Both the position numbers and the translations under genes were made by a program. A stretch of 64,000 nucleotides of DNA from Bombus terrestris (taxonomy: Eukaryota; Arthropoda; Insecta; Hymenoptera; Apidae), in contig NW_025963555.1 in assembly GCF_910591885.1 (NCBI RefSeq), forward strand, positions 2,418,001-2,482,000. Direction: 5' to 3'. The notes beneath the pieces are model-generated. The model searched no databases. It worked only from the letters and a program-made list of their open reading frames with translations, and was not told where the DNA came from. Shown here one piece after another: positions 40,251 to 52,050 of this stretch (position 1 is the first letter of the stretch; the number at the start of each line of letters is the position of its first letter).

Positions 40251-40267
40251 CTTCCGGCTCCTCGGGC
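40251..40267 (+). other. Conserved block weakly resembling a CENP-B box
   Basis: CTTCCGGCTCCTCGGGC has the 17-bp length and outline of the CENP-B box. Compared with the nine core positions of the evolutionary consensus (TTCG, four any, A, two any, CGGG), seven match: TTC and CGGG agree plus correct spacing, while the fourth G is C and the central A is C. The block is among the least variable parts of the unit. Common variants are CCGTCTCC in the 11-37 kb region and rare one-base changes elsewhere. Binding by a CENP-B-like protein is speculation, and two missing core bases would probably abolish binding by the mammalian protein. Confidence 0.3.
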
Positions 40268-40298
40268 TGGTGCGAATATTTCAATGTCCGTATGTGCC

Positions 40299-40311
40299 AA
40301 ACCGTTGGTTT
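40299..40311. repeat. Small hairpin AAACC-GTT-GGTTT
   Basis: Five-base perfect arms flank a 3-base loop. It recurs in most units. One unit class reads AAACCGATGGACTGT instead, which breaks the hairpin, and another reads GGTTAGTGAC, which shortens it. These substitutions are useful class markers. No role is evident. Confidence 0.5.
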
Positions 40312-40332
40312 GTGACACACCTTTACGCGTAT

Positions 40333-40490
40333 CTCGCTCGCTGCGCTCGCTCGAAAACTATAGCCTAACCTAAAACCAATCCATCTTGCGTTCATTATTC
40401 GACATGGTGGCGACATATTTCGAATTTGCGAACGTGTCGGATCGGTTGTGAGGTTGGACAGGATTTTTACGAGCGAGCGGAGCGAGCGAG
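40333..40490. repeat. Internal foldback: 21-bp inverted arms around 116 bp
   Basis: The left arm at 40333-40353 is built of CTCG tetramers around a central TGCG. The right arm at 40470-40490 is built of CGAG tetramers around a central GGAG. The reverse complement of the right arm matches the left arm at 20 of 21 positions, the one mismatch being at the centre. The 116-bp spacer contains CCTAACCTAA and the TTCGAA stretch. The same pair recurs in nearly every unit, for example 2504-2524 with 2641-2661. A single strand or transcript could fold into a GC-rich stem here. The arms vary between units without clear compensating changes, so folding may not be under selection. The arms could also be relics of a foldback transposon ancestor, which is inference only. 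Confidence 0.85.
40364..40373 (-). other. CCTAACCTAA, two arthropod-type telomere units
   Basis: Most units carry CCTAACCTAA, which on the minus strand reads TTAGGTTAGG, two copies of the TTAGG telomere unit known from many arthropods. Variant families change the middle: CCTAACGTAA (much of 11-37 kb), CCTAACCCAA (the fourth unit of the 1,685-bp repeat) and CCTAACCGAA (the divergent units near 10.0, 58.5 and 60.6 kb). Only two copies exist per unit, so this is not a telomere tract, and a 10-bp match can arise by chance. Confidence 0.35.
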
Positions 40491-41881
40491 CAACGATCAC
40501 AATTTCCAAGCTATACATATACCTTATATTGCCTTGCATATATTTCGTGTTATTACCTAATTTTGTCAGCCATTTCGGACGTCACATTGCACTGTGGTAT
40601 GTGGAAATAGTACTATTTATGTGAAGCTATTCATAAACCGTAAACATTTGTCAGTAGGCAATAGGACAAACACTTCCGGCTCCTCGGGCTGGTGCGAATA
40701 TTTCAATGTCCGTATGTGCCAAACCGTTGGTTAGTGACACACCTTTACGCGTATCTGGCTCGCCGCGGTCGCTCGAAAATTATAGCCTAACCTAAAACCA
40801 ATCCATCTTGCGTTCATTATTCGATATGGTGGCGACATATTTCTAATTTGCGAACGTGTCGGATCGGTTGTGAGGTTGGACAGGATTTTTACGAGAGAGC
40901 GGAGCCAGCGAGCAACGATCACAATTTCCAAGCTATACATAGACCTTATATTGGCTTGCATATAATTCGTGTTATTACCTAATTTTGTCAGACATTTCGG
41001 ACGTCACATTGCACTGTGGTATGTGGAAATAGTACTATTTATGTGAAGCTATTCATAAACCGTAAACATTTGTCAGTAGGCAATAGGACAAAGACTTCCG
41101 GCTCCACGGGCTGGTGCGAATATTTCAATGTCCGTATGTGCCAAACCGTCGGTTAGTGACACACCTTTACGCGTATCTGGCTCGACGCGCTCGCTCGAAA
41201 ATTATAGCCTAACCTAAAACCAATACATCTTGCGTTCATTATTCGATATGGTGGCGACATATTTCTAATTTGCGAACGTGTCGGATCGGTTGTGAGGTTG
41301 GACAGGATTTTTACGAGCGAGCGGAGCGAGCGAGCAACGATCACAATTTCCAAGCTATACATATACCTTATATTGCCTTGCATATATTTTGTGTTATACC
41401 TAATTTTGTCAGACATTTCGGACATCACATTGCACTGTGGTATGTGGAAATAGTACTATTTATGCAAAGCTATTCATAAACCGTACACATTTGTCAGTAG
41501 GCAATAGGACAAAGTCTTCCGGCTCCTCGGGCTGGTGCGAATATTTCAATGTCCGTATGTGCCAAACCGTTGGTTAGTGACACACCTTTACGCGTATCTG
41601 GCTCGCCGCCCTCGCTCGAAAATTATAGCCTAACGTAAAACCAATCCATCTTGCGTTCATTATTTGATATGGTGGCGACATATTTCGAATTTGCGAACGT
41701 GTCGGATCGGTTGTGAGGTTGGACAGGATTTTTACGAGCGAGCGGAGCGAGCGAGCAACGATCACAATTTGCAAGCCATACACATACCTTATATTGCCTT
41801 GCATATATTTCGTGTTATTACCAAATTTTGTCAGACATTTCGGACATCACATTGCACTGTACTATGTGGAAATAGTACTAT

Positions 41882-44800
41882 TTATGTGAAACTATTCATA
41901 AACTGTATACATTTGTCAGTAGGCAATAGGATAAAGACTTCCGGCTCCTCGGGCTGGTGCGAATATTTGAATGTCCCAATGTGCCAAACCGATGGATTGT
42001 GACACACCTTTACGCGTATCTCGCTCGCTGCGCTCGCTCGAAAACTATAGCCTAACCTAAAACCAACCCATCTTGCTTTCATTATTCGACATGGTGGCGA
42101 CATATTTCGAATTTGCGAACGTGTCGGATCGGTTGTGAGGTTGGACAGGATTTTTACGAGAGAGCGGAGCCAGCGAGCAACGATCACAATTTCCAAGCTA
42201 TACATATACCTTATATTGCCTTGCATATAATTCGTGTTATTACCTAATTTTGTCAGACATTTCGGACGTCACATTGCACTGTGGTATGTGGAAATACTAC
42301 TATTTATGTGAAGCTATTCATAAACCGTAAACATTTGTCAGTAGGCAATAGGACAAAGACTTCCGGCTCCTCGGGCTGGTGCGAATATTTCAATGTCCGT
42401 ATGTGCCAAACCGTTGGTTAGTGACACACCTTTACGCGTATCTGGCTCGCCGCGGTCGCTCGAAAATTATAGCCTAACCTAAAACCAATCCATCTTGCGT
42501 TCATTATTCGATATGGTGGCGACATATTTCTAATTTGCGAACGTGTCGGATCGGTTGTGAGGTTGGACAGGATTTTTACGAGAGAGCGGAGCCAGCGAGC
42601 AACGATCACAATTTCCAAGCTATACATATACCTTATATTGCCTTGCATATAATTCGTGTTATTACCTAATTTTGTCAGACATTTCGGACGTCACATTGCA
42701 CTGTGGTATGTGGAAATAGTACTATTTATGTGAAACTATTCATAAACTGTAAACATTTGTCAGTAGGCAATAGGATAAAGACTTCCGGCTCCTCGGGCTG
42801 GTGCGAATATTTCAATGTCCGTATGTGCCAAACCGTTGGTTTGTGACACACCTTTACGCGTATCTCGCTCGCTGCGCTCGCTCGAAAACTATAGCCTAAC
42901 CTAAAACCAATCCATCTTGCGTTCATTATTCGACATGGTGGCGACATATTTCGAATTTGCGAACGTGTCGGATCGGTTGTGACGTTGGACAGGATTTTTA
43001 CGAGAGAGCGGAGCCAGCGAGCAACGATCACAATTTCCAAGCTATACATGTACCTTATATTGCCTTGCATATAATTCGTGTTATTACCTAATTTTGTCAG
43101 ACATTTCGGACGTCACATTGCACTGTGGTATGTGGAAATAGTACTATTTATGTGAAGCTATTCATAAACCGTAAACATTTGTCAGTAGGCAATAGGACAA
43201 AGACTTCCGGCTCCTCGGGCTGGTGCGAATATTTCAATGTCCGTATGTGCCAAACCGTTGGTTTGTGACACACCTTTACGCGTATCTGGCTCGCCGCGGT
43301 CGCTCGAAAATTATAGCCTAACCTAAAACCAATCCATCTTGCGTTCATTATTCGATATGGTGGCGACATATTTCTAATTTGCGAACGTGTCGGATCGGTT
43401 GTGAGGTTGGACAGGATTTTTACGAGAGAGCGGAGCCAGCGAGCAACGATCACAATTTCCAAGCTATACATATACCTTATATTGCCTTGCATATAATTCG
43501 TGTTATTACCTAATTTTGTCAGACATTTCGGACGTCACATTGCACTGTGGTATGTGGAAATAGTACTATTTACGTGAAGCTATTCATAAACCGTAAACAT
43601 TTGTCAGTAGGCAATAGGACAAAGACTTCCGGCTCCTCGGGCTGGTGCGAATATTTCAATGTCCGTATGTGCCAAACCGTTGGTTAGTGACACACCTTTA
43701 CGCGTATCTGGCTCGCCGCGCTCGCTCGAAAATTATAGCCTAACCTAAAACCAATCCATCTTGCGTTCATTATTCGATATGGTGGCGACATATTTCTAAT
43801 TTGCGAATGTGTCGGATCGGTTGTGAGGTTGGACAGGATTTTTACGAGCGAGCGGAGCGAGCGAGCAACGATCACAATTTGCAAGCCATACACATACCTT
43901 ATATTGCCTTGCATATATTTCGTGTTATTACCAAATTTTGTCAGACATTTCGGACATCACATTGCACTGTGATATGTGGAAATAGTACTATTTATGTGAA
44001 GCTATTCATAAACCGTAAACATTTGTCAGTAGGCAATAGGATAAAGACTTCCGGCTCCTCGGGCTGGTGCGAATATTTCAATGTCCGTATGTCCCAAACC
44101 GTTGGTTTGTGACACACCTTTACGCGTATCTCGCGCGCTGCGCTCGCTCGAAAACCATAGCCTAACCTAAAACCAATACATCTGGCGTTCATTATTCGAC
44201 ATGGTGGCGACATATTTCGAATTTGCGAACGTGTCGGATCGGGTGTGAGGTTGGACAGGATTTTTACGAGCGAGCGGAGCGAGCGAGCAGCGGTCACAAT
44301 TTCCAAGCTATACATATACCTTATATTGCCTTGCATATATTTCGTGTTATTACCTAATTTTGTCAGCCATTTCGGACGTCACATTGCACTGTGGTATGTG
44401 GAAATAGTACTATTTATGTGAAACTATTCATAAACCGTAAACATTTGTCAGTAGGCAATAGGACAAAGACTTCCGGCTCCTCGGGCTGGTGCGAATATTT
44501 CAATGTCCGTATGTGCCAAACCGTTGGTTTGTGACACACCTTTACGCGTATCTCGCTCGCTGCGCTCGCTCGAAAACTATAGCCTAACCTAAAACCAATC
44601 CATCTTGCGTTCATTATTCGACATGGTGGCGACATATTTCGAATTTGCGAACGTGTCGGATCGGTTGTGAGGTTGGACAGGATTTTTACGAGCGAGCGGA
44701 GCGAGCGAGCAACGATCACAATTTCCAAGCTATACATATACCTTATATTGCCTTGCATATATTTCGTGTTATTACCTAATTTTGTCAGACATTTCGGACA

Positions 44801-46100
44801 TCACATTGCACTGTGGTATGTGGAAATAGTACTATTTATGTGAAGCTATTCATAAACCGTAAACATTTGTCAGTAGGCAATAGGACAAACACTTCCGGCT
44901 CCTCGGGCTGGTGCGAATATTTCAATGTCCGTATGTGCCAAACCGTTGGTTAGTGACACACCTTTACGCGTATCTGGCTCGCCGCGGTCGCTCGAAAATT
45001 ATAGCCTAACCTAAAACCAATCCATCTTGCGTTCATTATTCGATATGGTGGCGACATATTTCTAATTTGCGAACGTGTCGGATCGGTTGTGAGGTTGGAC
45101 AGGATTTTTACGAGAGAGCGGAGCCAGCGAGCAACGATCACAATTTCCAAGCTATACATATACCTTATATTGCCTTGCATATAATTCGTGTTATTACCTA
45201 ATTTTGTCAGACATTTCGGACGTCACATTGCACTGTGGTATGAGGAAATAGTACTATTTATATGAAACTATTCATAAACCGTAAACATTTGTCAGTAGGC
45301 AATAGGACAAAGTCTTCCGGCTCCTCGGGCTGGTGCGAATATTTCAATGTCCGTATGTGCCAAACCGTTGGTTAGTGACACACCTTTACGCGTATCTGGC
45401 TCGCCGCGCTCGCTCGAAAATTATAGCCTAACGTAAAACCAATCAATCTTGCGTTCATTATTCGATATGGTGGCGACATATTTCGAATTTGCGAACGTGT
45501 CGGATCGGTTGTGAGGTTGGACAGGATTTTTACGAGCGAGCGGAGCGAGCGAGCAACGATCACAATTTGCAAGCCATACACATACCTTATATTGCCTTGC
45601 ATATATTTCGTGTTATTACCAAATTTTGTCAGACATTTCGGACATCACATTGCACTGTACTATGTGGAAATAGTACTATTTATATGAAACTATTCATAAA
45701 CTGTAAACATTTGTCAGTAGGCAATAGGATAAAGACTTCCGGCTCCTCGGGCTGGTGCGAATATTTCAATGTCCGTATGTGCCAAACCGTTGGTTTGTGA
45801 CACACCTTTACTCGTATCTCGCTCGCTGCGCTCGCTCGAAAACTATAGCCTAACCTAAAACCAATCCATCTTGCGTTCATTATTCGACATGGTGGCGACA
45901 TATTTCTGATTTGCGAACGTGTCGGATCGGTTGTGAGGTCGGACAGGATTTTTACGAGCGAGCGGAGCGAGCGAGCAACGATCACAATTTGCAAGCCATA
46001 CACATACCTTATATTGCCTTGCATATAATTCGTGTTATTACCTAATTTTGTCAGACATTTCGGACATCACATTGCACTGTGGTATGTGGAAATAGTACTA
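41882..46100. repeat. 4,219-bp (10-unit) higher-order repeat, copy 2
   Basis: This is the partner of 37663-41881. Differences are single bases such as GACGTCAC against GACATCTC, GGTTAGTGAC against GGTTTGTGAC in the second unit, and GTGACGTTGG near 42980. The final two units carry GGTATGAGG and GAGGTCGGACAGG and differ from copy 1. Confidence 0.85.
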
Positions 46101-46101
46101 T

Positions 46102-49100
46102 TTATGTGAAGCTATTCATAAACCGTAAACATTTGTCAATAGGCAATAGGACAAAGACTTCCGGCTCCTCGGGCTGGTGCGAATATTTCAATGTCCGTGT
46201 GTGCCAAACCGTTGGTTTGTGACACACCTTTACTCGTATCTCGCTCGCTGCGCTCGGTCGAAAACTATAGCCTAACCTAAAACCAATCCATCTTGCGTTC
46301 ATTATTCGACATGGTGGCGACATATTTCGAATTTGCGAACGTGTCGGATCGGTTGTGAGGTTGGACAGGATTTTTACGAGAGAGCGGAGCCAGCGAGCAA
46401 CGATCACAATTTCCAAGCTATACATATACCTTATATTGCCTTGCATATAATTCGTGTTATTACCTAATTTTGTCAGACATTTCGGACGTCACATTGCACT
46501 GTGGTATGTGGAAATAGTACTATTTATGTGAAGCTATTCATAAACCGTAAACATTTGTCAGTAGGCAATAGGACAAAGACTTCCGGCTCCTCGGGCTGGT
46601 GCGAATATTTCAATGTCCGTATGTGCCAAACCGTCGGTTAGTGACACACCTTTACGCGTATCTGGCTCGCCGCGCTCGCTCGAAAATTATAGCCTAACCT
46701 AAAACCAATCCATCTTGCGTTCATTATTCGATATGGTGGCGACATATTTCTAATTTGCGAACGTGTCGGATCGGTTGTGAGGTTGGACAGGATTTTTACG
46801 AGCGAGCGGAGCGAGCGAGCAACGATCACAATTTGCAAGCCATACACATACCTTATATTGCCTTGTATATATTTCGTGTTATTACCAAATTTTGTCAGAC
46901 ATTTCGGACATCACATTGCACTGTACTATGTGGAAATAGTACTATTTATATGAAACTATTCATAAACTGTAAACATTTGTCAGTAGGCAATAGGATAAAG
47001 ACTTCCGGCTCCTCGGGCTGGTGCGAATATTTCAATGTCCGTATGTGCCAAACCGTTGGTTTGTGACACACCTTTACGCGTATCTCGCTCGCTGCGCTCG
47101 CTCGAACACCATAGCCTAACCTAAAACCAATCCATCTTGCGTTCATTATTCGACATGGTGGCGACATATTTCGAATTTGCGAACGTGTTGGATCGGGTGT
47201 GAGGTTGGACAGGATTTTTACGAGCGAGCGGAGCGAGCGAGCAGAGGTCACAATTTCCAAGCTATACATATACCTTATATTGCCTTGCATATATTTTGTG
47301 TTATACCTAATTTTGTCAGACATTTCGGACATCACATTGCACTGTGGTATGTGGAAATAGTACTATTTATGTGAAGCTATTCATAAACCGTAAACATTTG
47401 TCAGTAGGCAATAGGACAAAGTCTTGCGGCTCCTCGGGCTGGTGCGAATATTTCAATGTCCGTATGTGCCAAACCGTTGGTTAGTGACACACCTTTACGC
47501 GTATCTGGCTCGCCGCGCTCGCTCGAAAATTATAGCCTAACGTAAAACCAATCCATCATGCGTTCATTATTCGATATGGTGGCGACATATTTCGAATTTG
47601 CGAACGTGTCGGATCGGTTGTGAGGTTGGACAGGATTTTTACGAGCGAGCGGAGCGAGCGAGCAACGATCACAATTTGCAAGCCATACACATACCTTATA
47701 TTGCCTTGCATATATTTCGTGTTATTACCAAATTTTGTCAGACATTTCGGACATCACATTGCACTGTACTATGTGGAAATAGTACTATTTATATGAAACT
47801 ACTCATAAACTGTAAACATTTGTCAGCAGGCAATAGGATAAAGACTTCCGGCTCCTCGGGCTGGTGCGAATATTTCAATGTCCGTATGTGCCAAACCGTT
47901 GGTTTGTGACACACCTTTACGCGTATCCCGCTCGCTGCGCTCGCTCGAAAACCATAACCTAACCTAAAACCAATCCATCTTGCGTTCATTATTCCATATG
48001 GTGGCGACATATTTCAAATTTGGGAACGTGTCGGATCGGATGTGAGGTTGGACTAAATTTTTACGAGCGAGCGGAGCGAGCGAGCAACGGAAACAATTTC
48101 CAAGCTATACATATACCTTATATTGCCTTGCATATATTTCGTGTTACTACCTTATTTTGTCAGCCATTTCGGACATCACATTGCACTGTAGTATGTGGAA
48201 AAAGTACTATTTATGTGAAACTATTCATAAACTGTAAACATTTGTCAGTAGGCAATAGGATAAAGACTTCCGGCTCCTCGGGCTGGTGCGAATATTTCAA
48301 TGTCCGTATGTGCCAAACCGTTGGTTTGTGACACACCTTTACGCGTATCCCGCTCGCTGCGCTCGCTCGAAAACCATAACCTAACCTAAAACCAATCCAT
48401 CTTGCGTTCATTATTCAATATGGTTGCGACATATTTCAAATTTGGGAACGTGTCGGATCGGATGTGAGGTTGGACTAAATTTTTACGAGCGAGCGGAGCG
48501 AGCGAGCAACGGAAACAATTTCCAAGCTATACATATACCTTATATTGCCTTGCATATATTTCGTGTTACTACCTTATTTTGTCAGCCATTTCGGACATCA
48601 CATTGCACTGTAGTATGTGGAAATAGTACTATTTATGTGAAACTATTCATAAACTGTAAACATTTGTCAGTAGGCAATAGGATAAAGACTTCCGGCTCCT
48701 CGGGCTGGTGCGAATATTTGAATGTCCCAATGTGCAAACCGATGGACTGTGACACACCATTACCCGTATCTCGCTCGCTGCGCTCGCTCGAAAACTATAG
48801 CCAAACCTAAAACCAATCCATCTTGCGTTCATTATTCGATATGGTGGCGACATATTTCAAATTTAGGAACGTGTCGGATCGGATGTGACATTGGACTAAA
48901 TTTTTACGAGCGAGCGGAGCGAGCGAGCAACGGTAACAATTTCCAAGCTATACATGAACCTTATATTGCCTTGCATATATTTTGTGTTATTACCAAATTT
49001 TGTCAGACATTTCGGACATCACATTGCACTGTACTATGTGGAAATAGTACTATTTATATGAAACTATTCATAAACTGTAAACATTTGTCAGTAGGCAATA

Positions 49101-49897
49101 GGATAAAGAATTCCGGCTCCTCGGGCTGGTGCGAATATTTCAATGTCCGTATGTGCCAAACCGTTGGTTTGTGACACACCTTTACTCGTATCTCGCTCGC
49201 TGCGCTCGCTCGAAAACTATAGCCTAACCTAAAACCAATCCATCTTGCGTTCATTATTCGACATGGTGGCGACATATTTCTGATTTGCGAACGTGTCGGA
49301 TCGGTTGTGAGGTCGGACAGGATTTTTACGAGTGAGCGGAGCGAGCGAGCAACGATCACAATTTGCAAGCCATACACATACCTTATATTGCCTTGCATAT
49401 AATTCGTGTTATTACCTAATTTTGTCATACATTTCGGACGTCACATTGCACTGTGGTATGTGGAAATAGTACTATTTATGTGAAGCTATTCATAAACCGT
49501 AAACATTTGTCAGTAGGCAATAGGACAAAGACTTCCGGCTCCTCGGGCTGGTGCGAATATTTCAATGTCCGTATGTGCCAAACCGTTGGTTAGTGACACA
49601 CCTTTACGCGTATCTGGCTCGCCGCGCTCGCTCGAAAATTATAGCCTAACCTAAAACCAATCCATCTTGCGTTCATTATTCAATATGGTGGCGACATATT
49701 TCTAATTTGCGAACGTGTCGGATCGGTTGTGAGGTTGGACAGGATTTTTACGAGCGAGCGGAGCGAGCGAGCAACGATCACAATTTGCAAGCCATACACA
49801 TACCTTATACTGCCTTGCATATATTTCGTGGTATTACCAAATTTTGTCAGACATTTCGGACATCACATTGCACTGTACTATGTGGAAATAGTACTAT
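46102..49897. repeat. 3,796-bp (9-unit) higher-order repeat, copy 1
   Basis: It matches 49898 onward at 3,796 bp (9 x 422 minus 2). Shared markers are CGCTCGGTCGAAAAC, GCTCGAACACCATAG, GTGTTGGATCGGG, CAGAGGTCAC, GTCTTGCGGC, TTGTATATATTTCG and CATAACCTAACC. Right-arm types differ between copies in the first unit (GAGAGAGCGGAGCC here, CGAGCGAGCGG in copy 2). Confidence 0.83.
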
Positions 49898-52050
49898 TTA
49901 TATGAAACTATTCATAAACTGTAAACATTTGTCAGTAGGCAATAGGATAAAGACTTCCGGCTCCTCGGGCTGGTGCGAATATTTCAATGTCCGTATGTGC
50001 CAAACCGTTGGTTTGTGACACACCTTTACTCGTATCTCGCTCGCTGCGCTCGGTCGAAAACTATAGCCTAACCTAAAACCAATCCATCTTGCGTTCATTA
50101 TTCGACATGGTGGCGACATATTTCGAATTTGCGAACGTGTCGGATCGGTTGTGAGGTTGGACAGGATTTTTACGAGCGAGCGGAGCGAGCGAGCAACGAT
50201 CACAATTTCCAAGCTATACATATACCTTATATTGCCTTGCATATAATTCGTGTTATTACCTAATTTTGTCAGACATTTCGGACGTCACATTGCACTGTGG
50301 TATGTGGAAATAGTACTATTTATGTGAAGCTATTCATAAACCGTAAACATTTGTCAGTAGGCAATAGGACAAAGACTTCCGGCTCCTCGGGCTGGTGCGA
50401 ATATTTCAATGTCCGTATGTGCCAAACCGTCGGTTAGTGACACACCTTTACGCGTATCTGGCTCGCCGCGCTCGCTCGAAAATTATAGCCTAACCTAAAA
50501 CCAATCCATCTTGCGTTCATTATTCGATATGGTGGCGACATATTTCTAATTTGCGAACGTGTCGGATCGGTTGTGAGGTTGGACAGGATTTTTACGAGCG
50601 AGCGGAGCGAGCGAGCAACGATCACAATTTGCAAACCATACACATACCTTATATTGCCTTGTATATATTTCGTGTTATTACCAAATTTTGTCAGACATTT
50701 CGGACATCACATTGCACTGTACTATGTGGAAATAGTACTATTTATATGAAACTATTCATAAACTGTAAACATTTGTCAGTAGGCAATAGGATAAGGACTT
50801 CCGGCTCCTCGGGCTGGTGCGAATATTTCAATGTCCGTATGTGCCAAACCGTTGGTTTGTGACACACCTTTACGCGTATCTCGCTCGCTGCGCTCGCTCG
50901 AACACCATAGCCTAACCTAAAACCAATCCATTTTGCGTTCATTATTCGACATGGTGGCGACATATTTCGAATTTGCGAACGTGTTGGATCGGGTGTGAGG
51001 TTGGACAGGATTTTTACGAGCGAGCGGAGCGAGCGAGCAGAGGTCACAATTTCCAAGCTATACATATACCTTATATTGCCTTGCATATATTTTGTGTTAT
51101 ACCTAATTTTGTCAGACATTTCGGACATCACATTGCACTGTGGTATGTGGAAATAGTACTATTTATGTGAAGCTATTCATAAACCGTAAACATTTGTCAG
51201 TAGGCAATAGGACAAAGTCTTGCGGCTCCTCGGGCTGGTGCGAATATTTCAATGTCCGTATGTGCCAAACCGTTGGTTAGTGACACACCTTTACGCGTAT
51301 CTGGCTCGCCGCGCTCGCTCGAAAATTATAGCCTAACGTAAAACCAATCCATCTTGCGTTCATTATTCGATATGGTGGCGACATATTTCGAATTTGCGAA
51401 CGTGTCGGATCGGTTGTGAGGTTGGACAGGATTTTTACGAGCGAGCGGAGCGAGCGAGCAACGATCACAATTTGCAAGCCAAACACATACCTTATATTGC
51501 CTTGCATATATTTCGTGTTATTACCAAATTTTGTCAGACATTTCGGACATCACATTGCACTGTACTATGTGGAAATAGTACTATTTATATGAAACTACTC
51601 ATAAACTGTAAACATTTGTCAGTAGGCAATAGGATAAAGACTTCCGGCTCCTCGGGCTGGTGCGAATATTTCAATGTCCGTATGTGCCAAACCGTTGGTT
51701 TGTGACACACCTTTACGCGTATCCCGCTCGCTGCGCTCGCTCGAAAACCATAACCTAACCTAAAACCAATCCATCTTGCGTTCATTATTCAATATGGTGG
51801 CGACATATTTCAAATTTGGGAACGTGTCGGATCGGATGTGAGGTTGGACTAAATTTTTACGAGCGAGCGGAGCGAGCGAGCAACGGAAACAATTTCCAAG
51901 CTATACATATACCTTATATTGCCTTGCATATATTTCGTGTTACTACCTTATTTTGTCAGCCATTTCGGACATCACATTGCACTGTAGTATGTGGAAATAG
52001 TACTATTTATGTGAAACTATTCATAAACTGTAAACATTTGTCAGTAGGCA
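49898..52050. repeat. 3,796-bp (9-unit) higher-order repeat, copy 2 (partial)
   Basis: It repeats about five units of copy 1 and then leaves the match near 52.05 kb, where the 2,532-bp period takes over. A further pair at 45680 and 49054, both with GAGGTCGGACAGG, is spaced eight units apart, so one unit was gained or lost between the two copies. Confidence 0.8.

Larger units (their letters stand above)
40183..40604. repeat. Reference satellite unit, 422 bp
   Basis: This is a clean full-length unit, counted from one palindrome to the base before the next at 40605. In order it holds: palindrome (40183-40196); conserved TTCCGGCTCCTCGGG block (40252-40266); small hairpin AAACC-GTT-GGTTT (40299-40311); ACGCGT (40325-40330); left CTCG-type arm (40333-40353); CCTAACCTAA (40364-40373); a middle segment with TTCGAA and ATGGTGGCGACAT; right CGAG-type arm (40470-40490); and an AT-rich stretch (about 40500-40560). 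A hand count gives 185 G+C in 422 bp, about 44 percent, and about 30 CpG steps. The start of the unit is an arbitrary phase, since a tandem repeat has no natural first base. Confidence 0.93.
37663..41881. repeat. 4,219-bp (10-unit) higher-order repeat, copy 1
   Basis: From 37663 to about 40.92 kb this matches 41882 to about 45.14 kb at an offset of 4,219 bp. Shared rare variants include GAAATACTACTATTT, CGCGCGCTGCGC, ATACATCTGGCG, CGTATGTCCCAAACC and TTTACGTGAAGC. The last two units (about 40930-41880) do not match the second copy and instead match 35-37 kb. Confidence 0.85.

Noticed and set aside
40364..40373. Interstitial telomere tract
   Set aside because: Only two 5-bp units per 422 bp, with many units degenerate. 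This is a motif, not a tract.
40320..40500. Pol III internal promoter or tRNA-derived element
   Set aside because: TAGCCTAACCT is close to an A box, but no B box at the right spacing is convincing: GCTCGAAAAC and GATCGGTTG each miss invariant bases. No tRNA fold was found.
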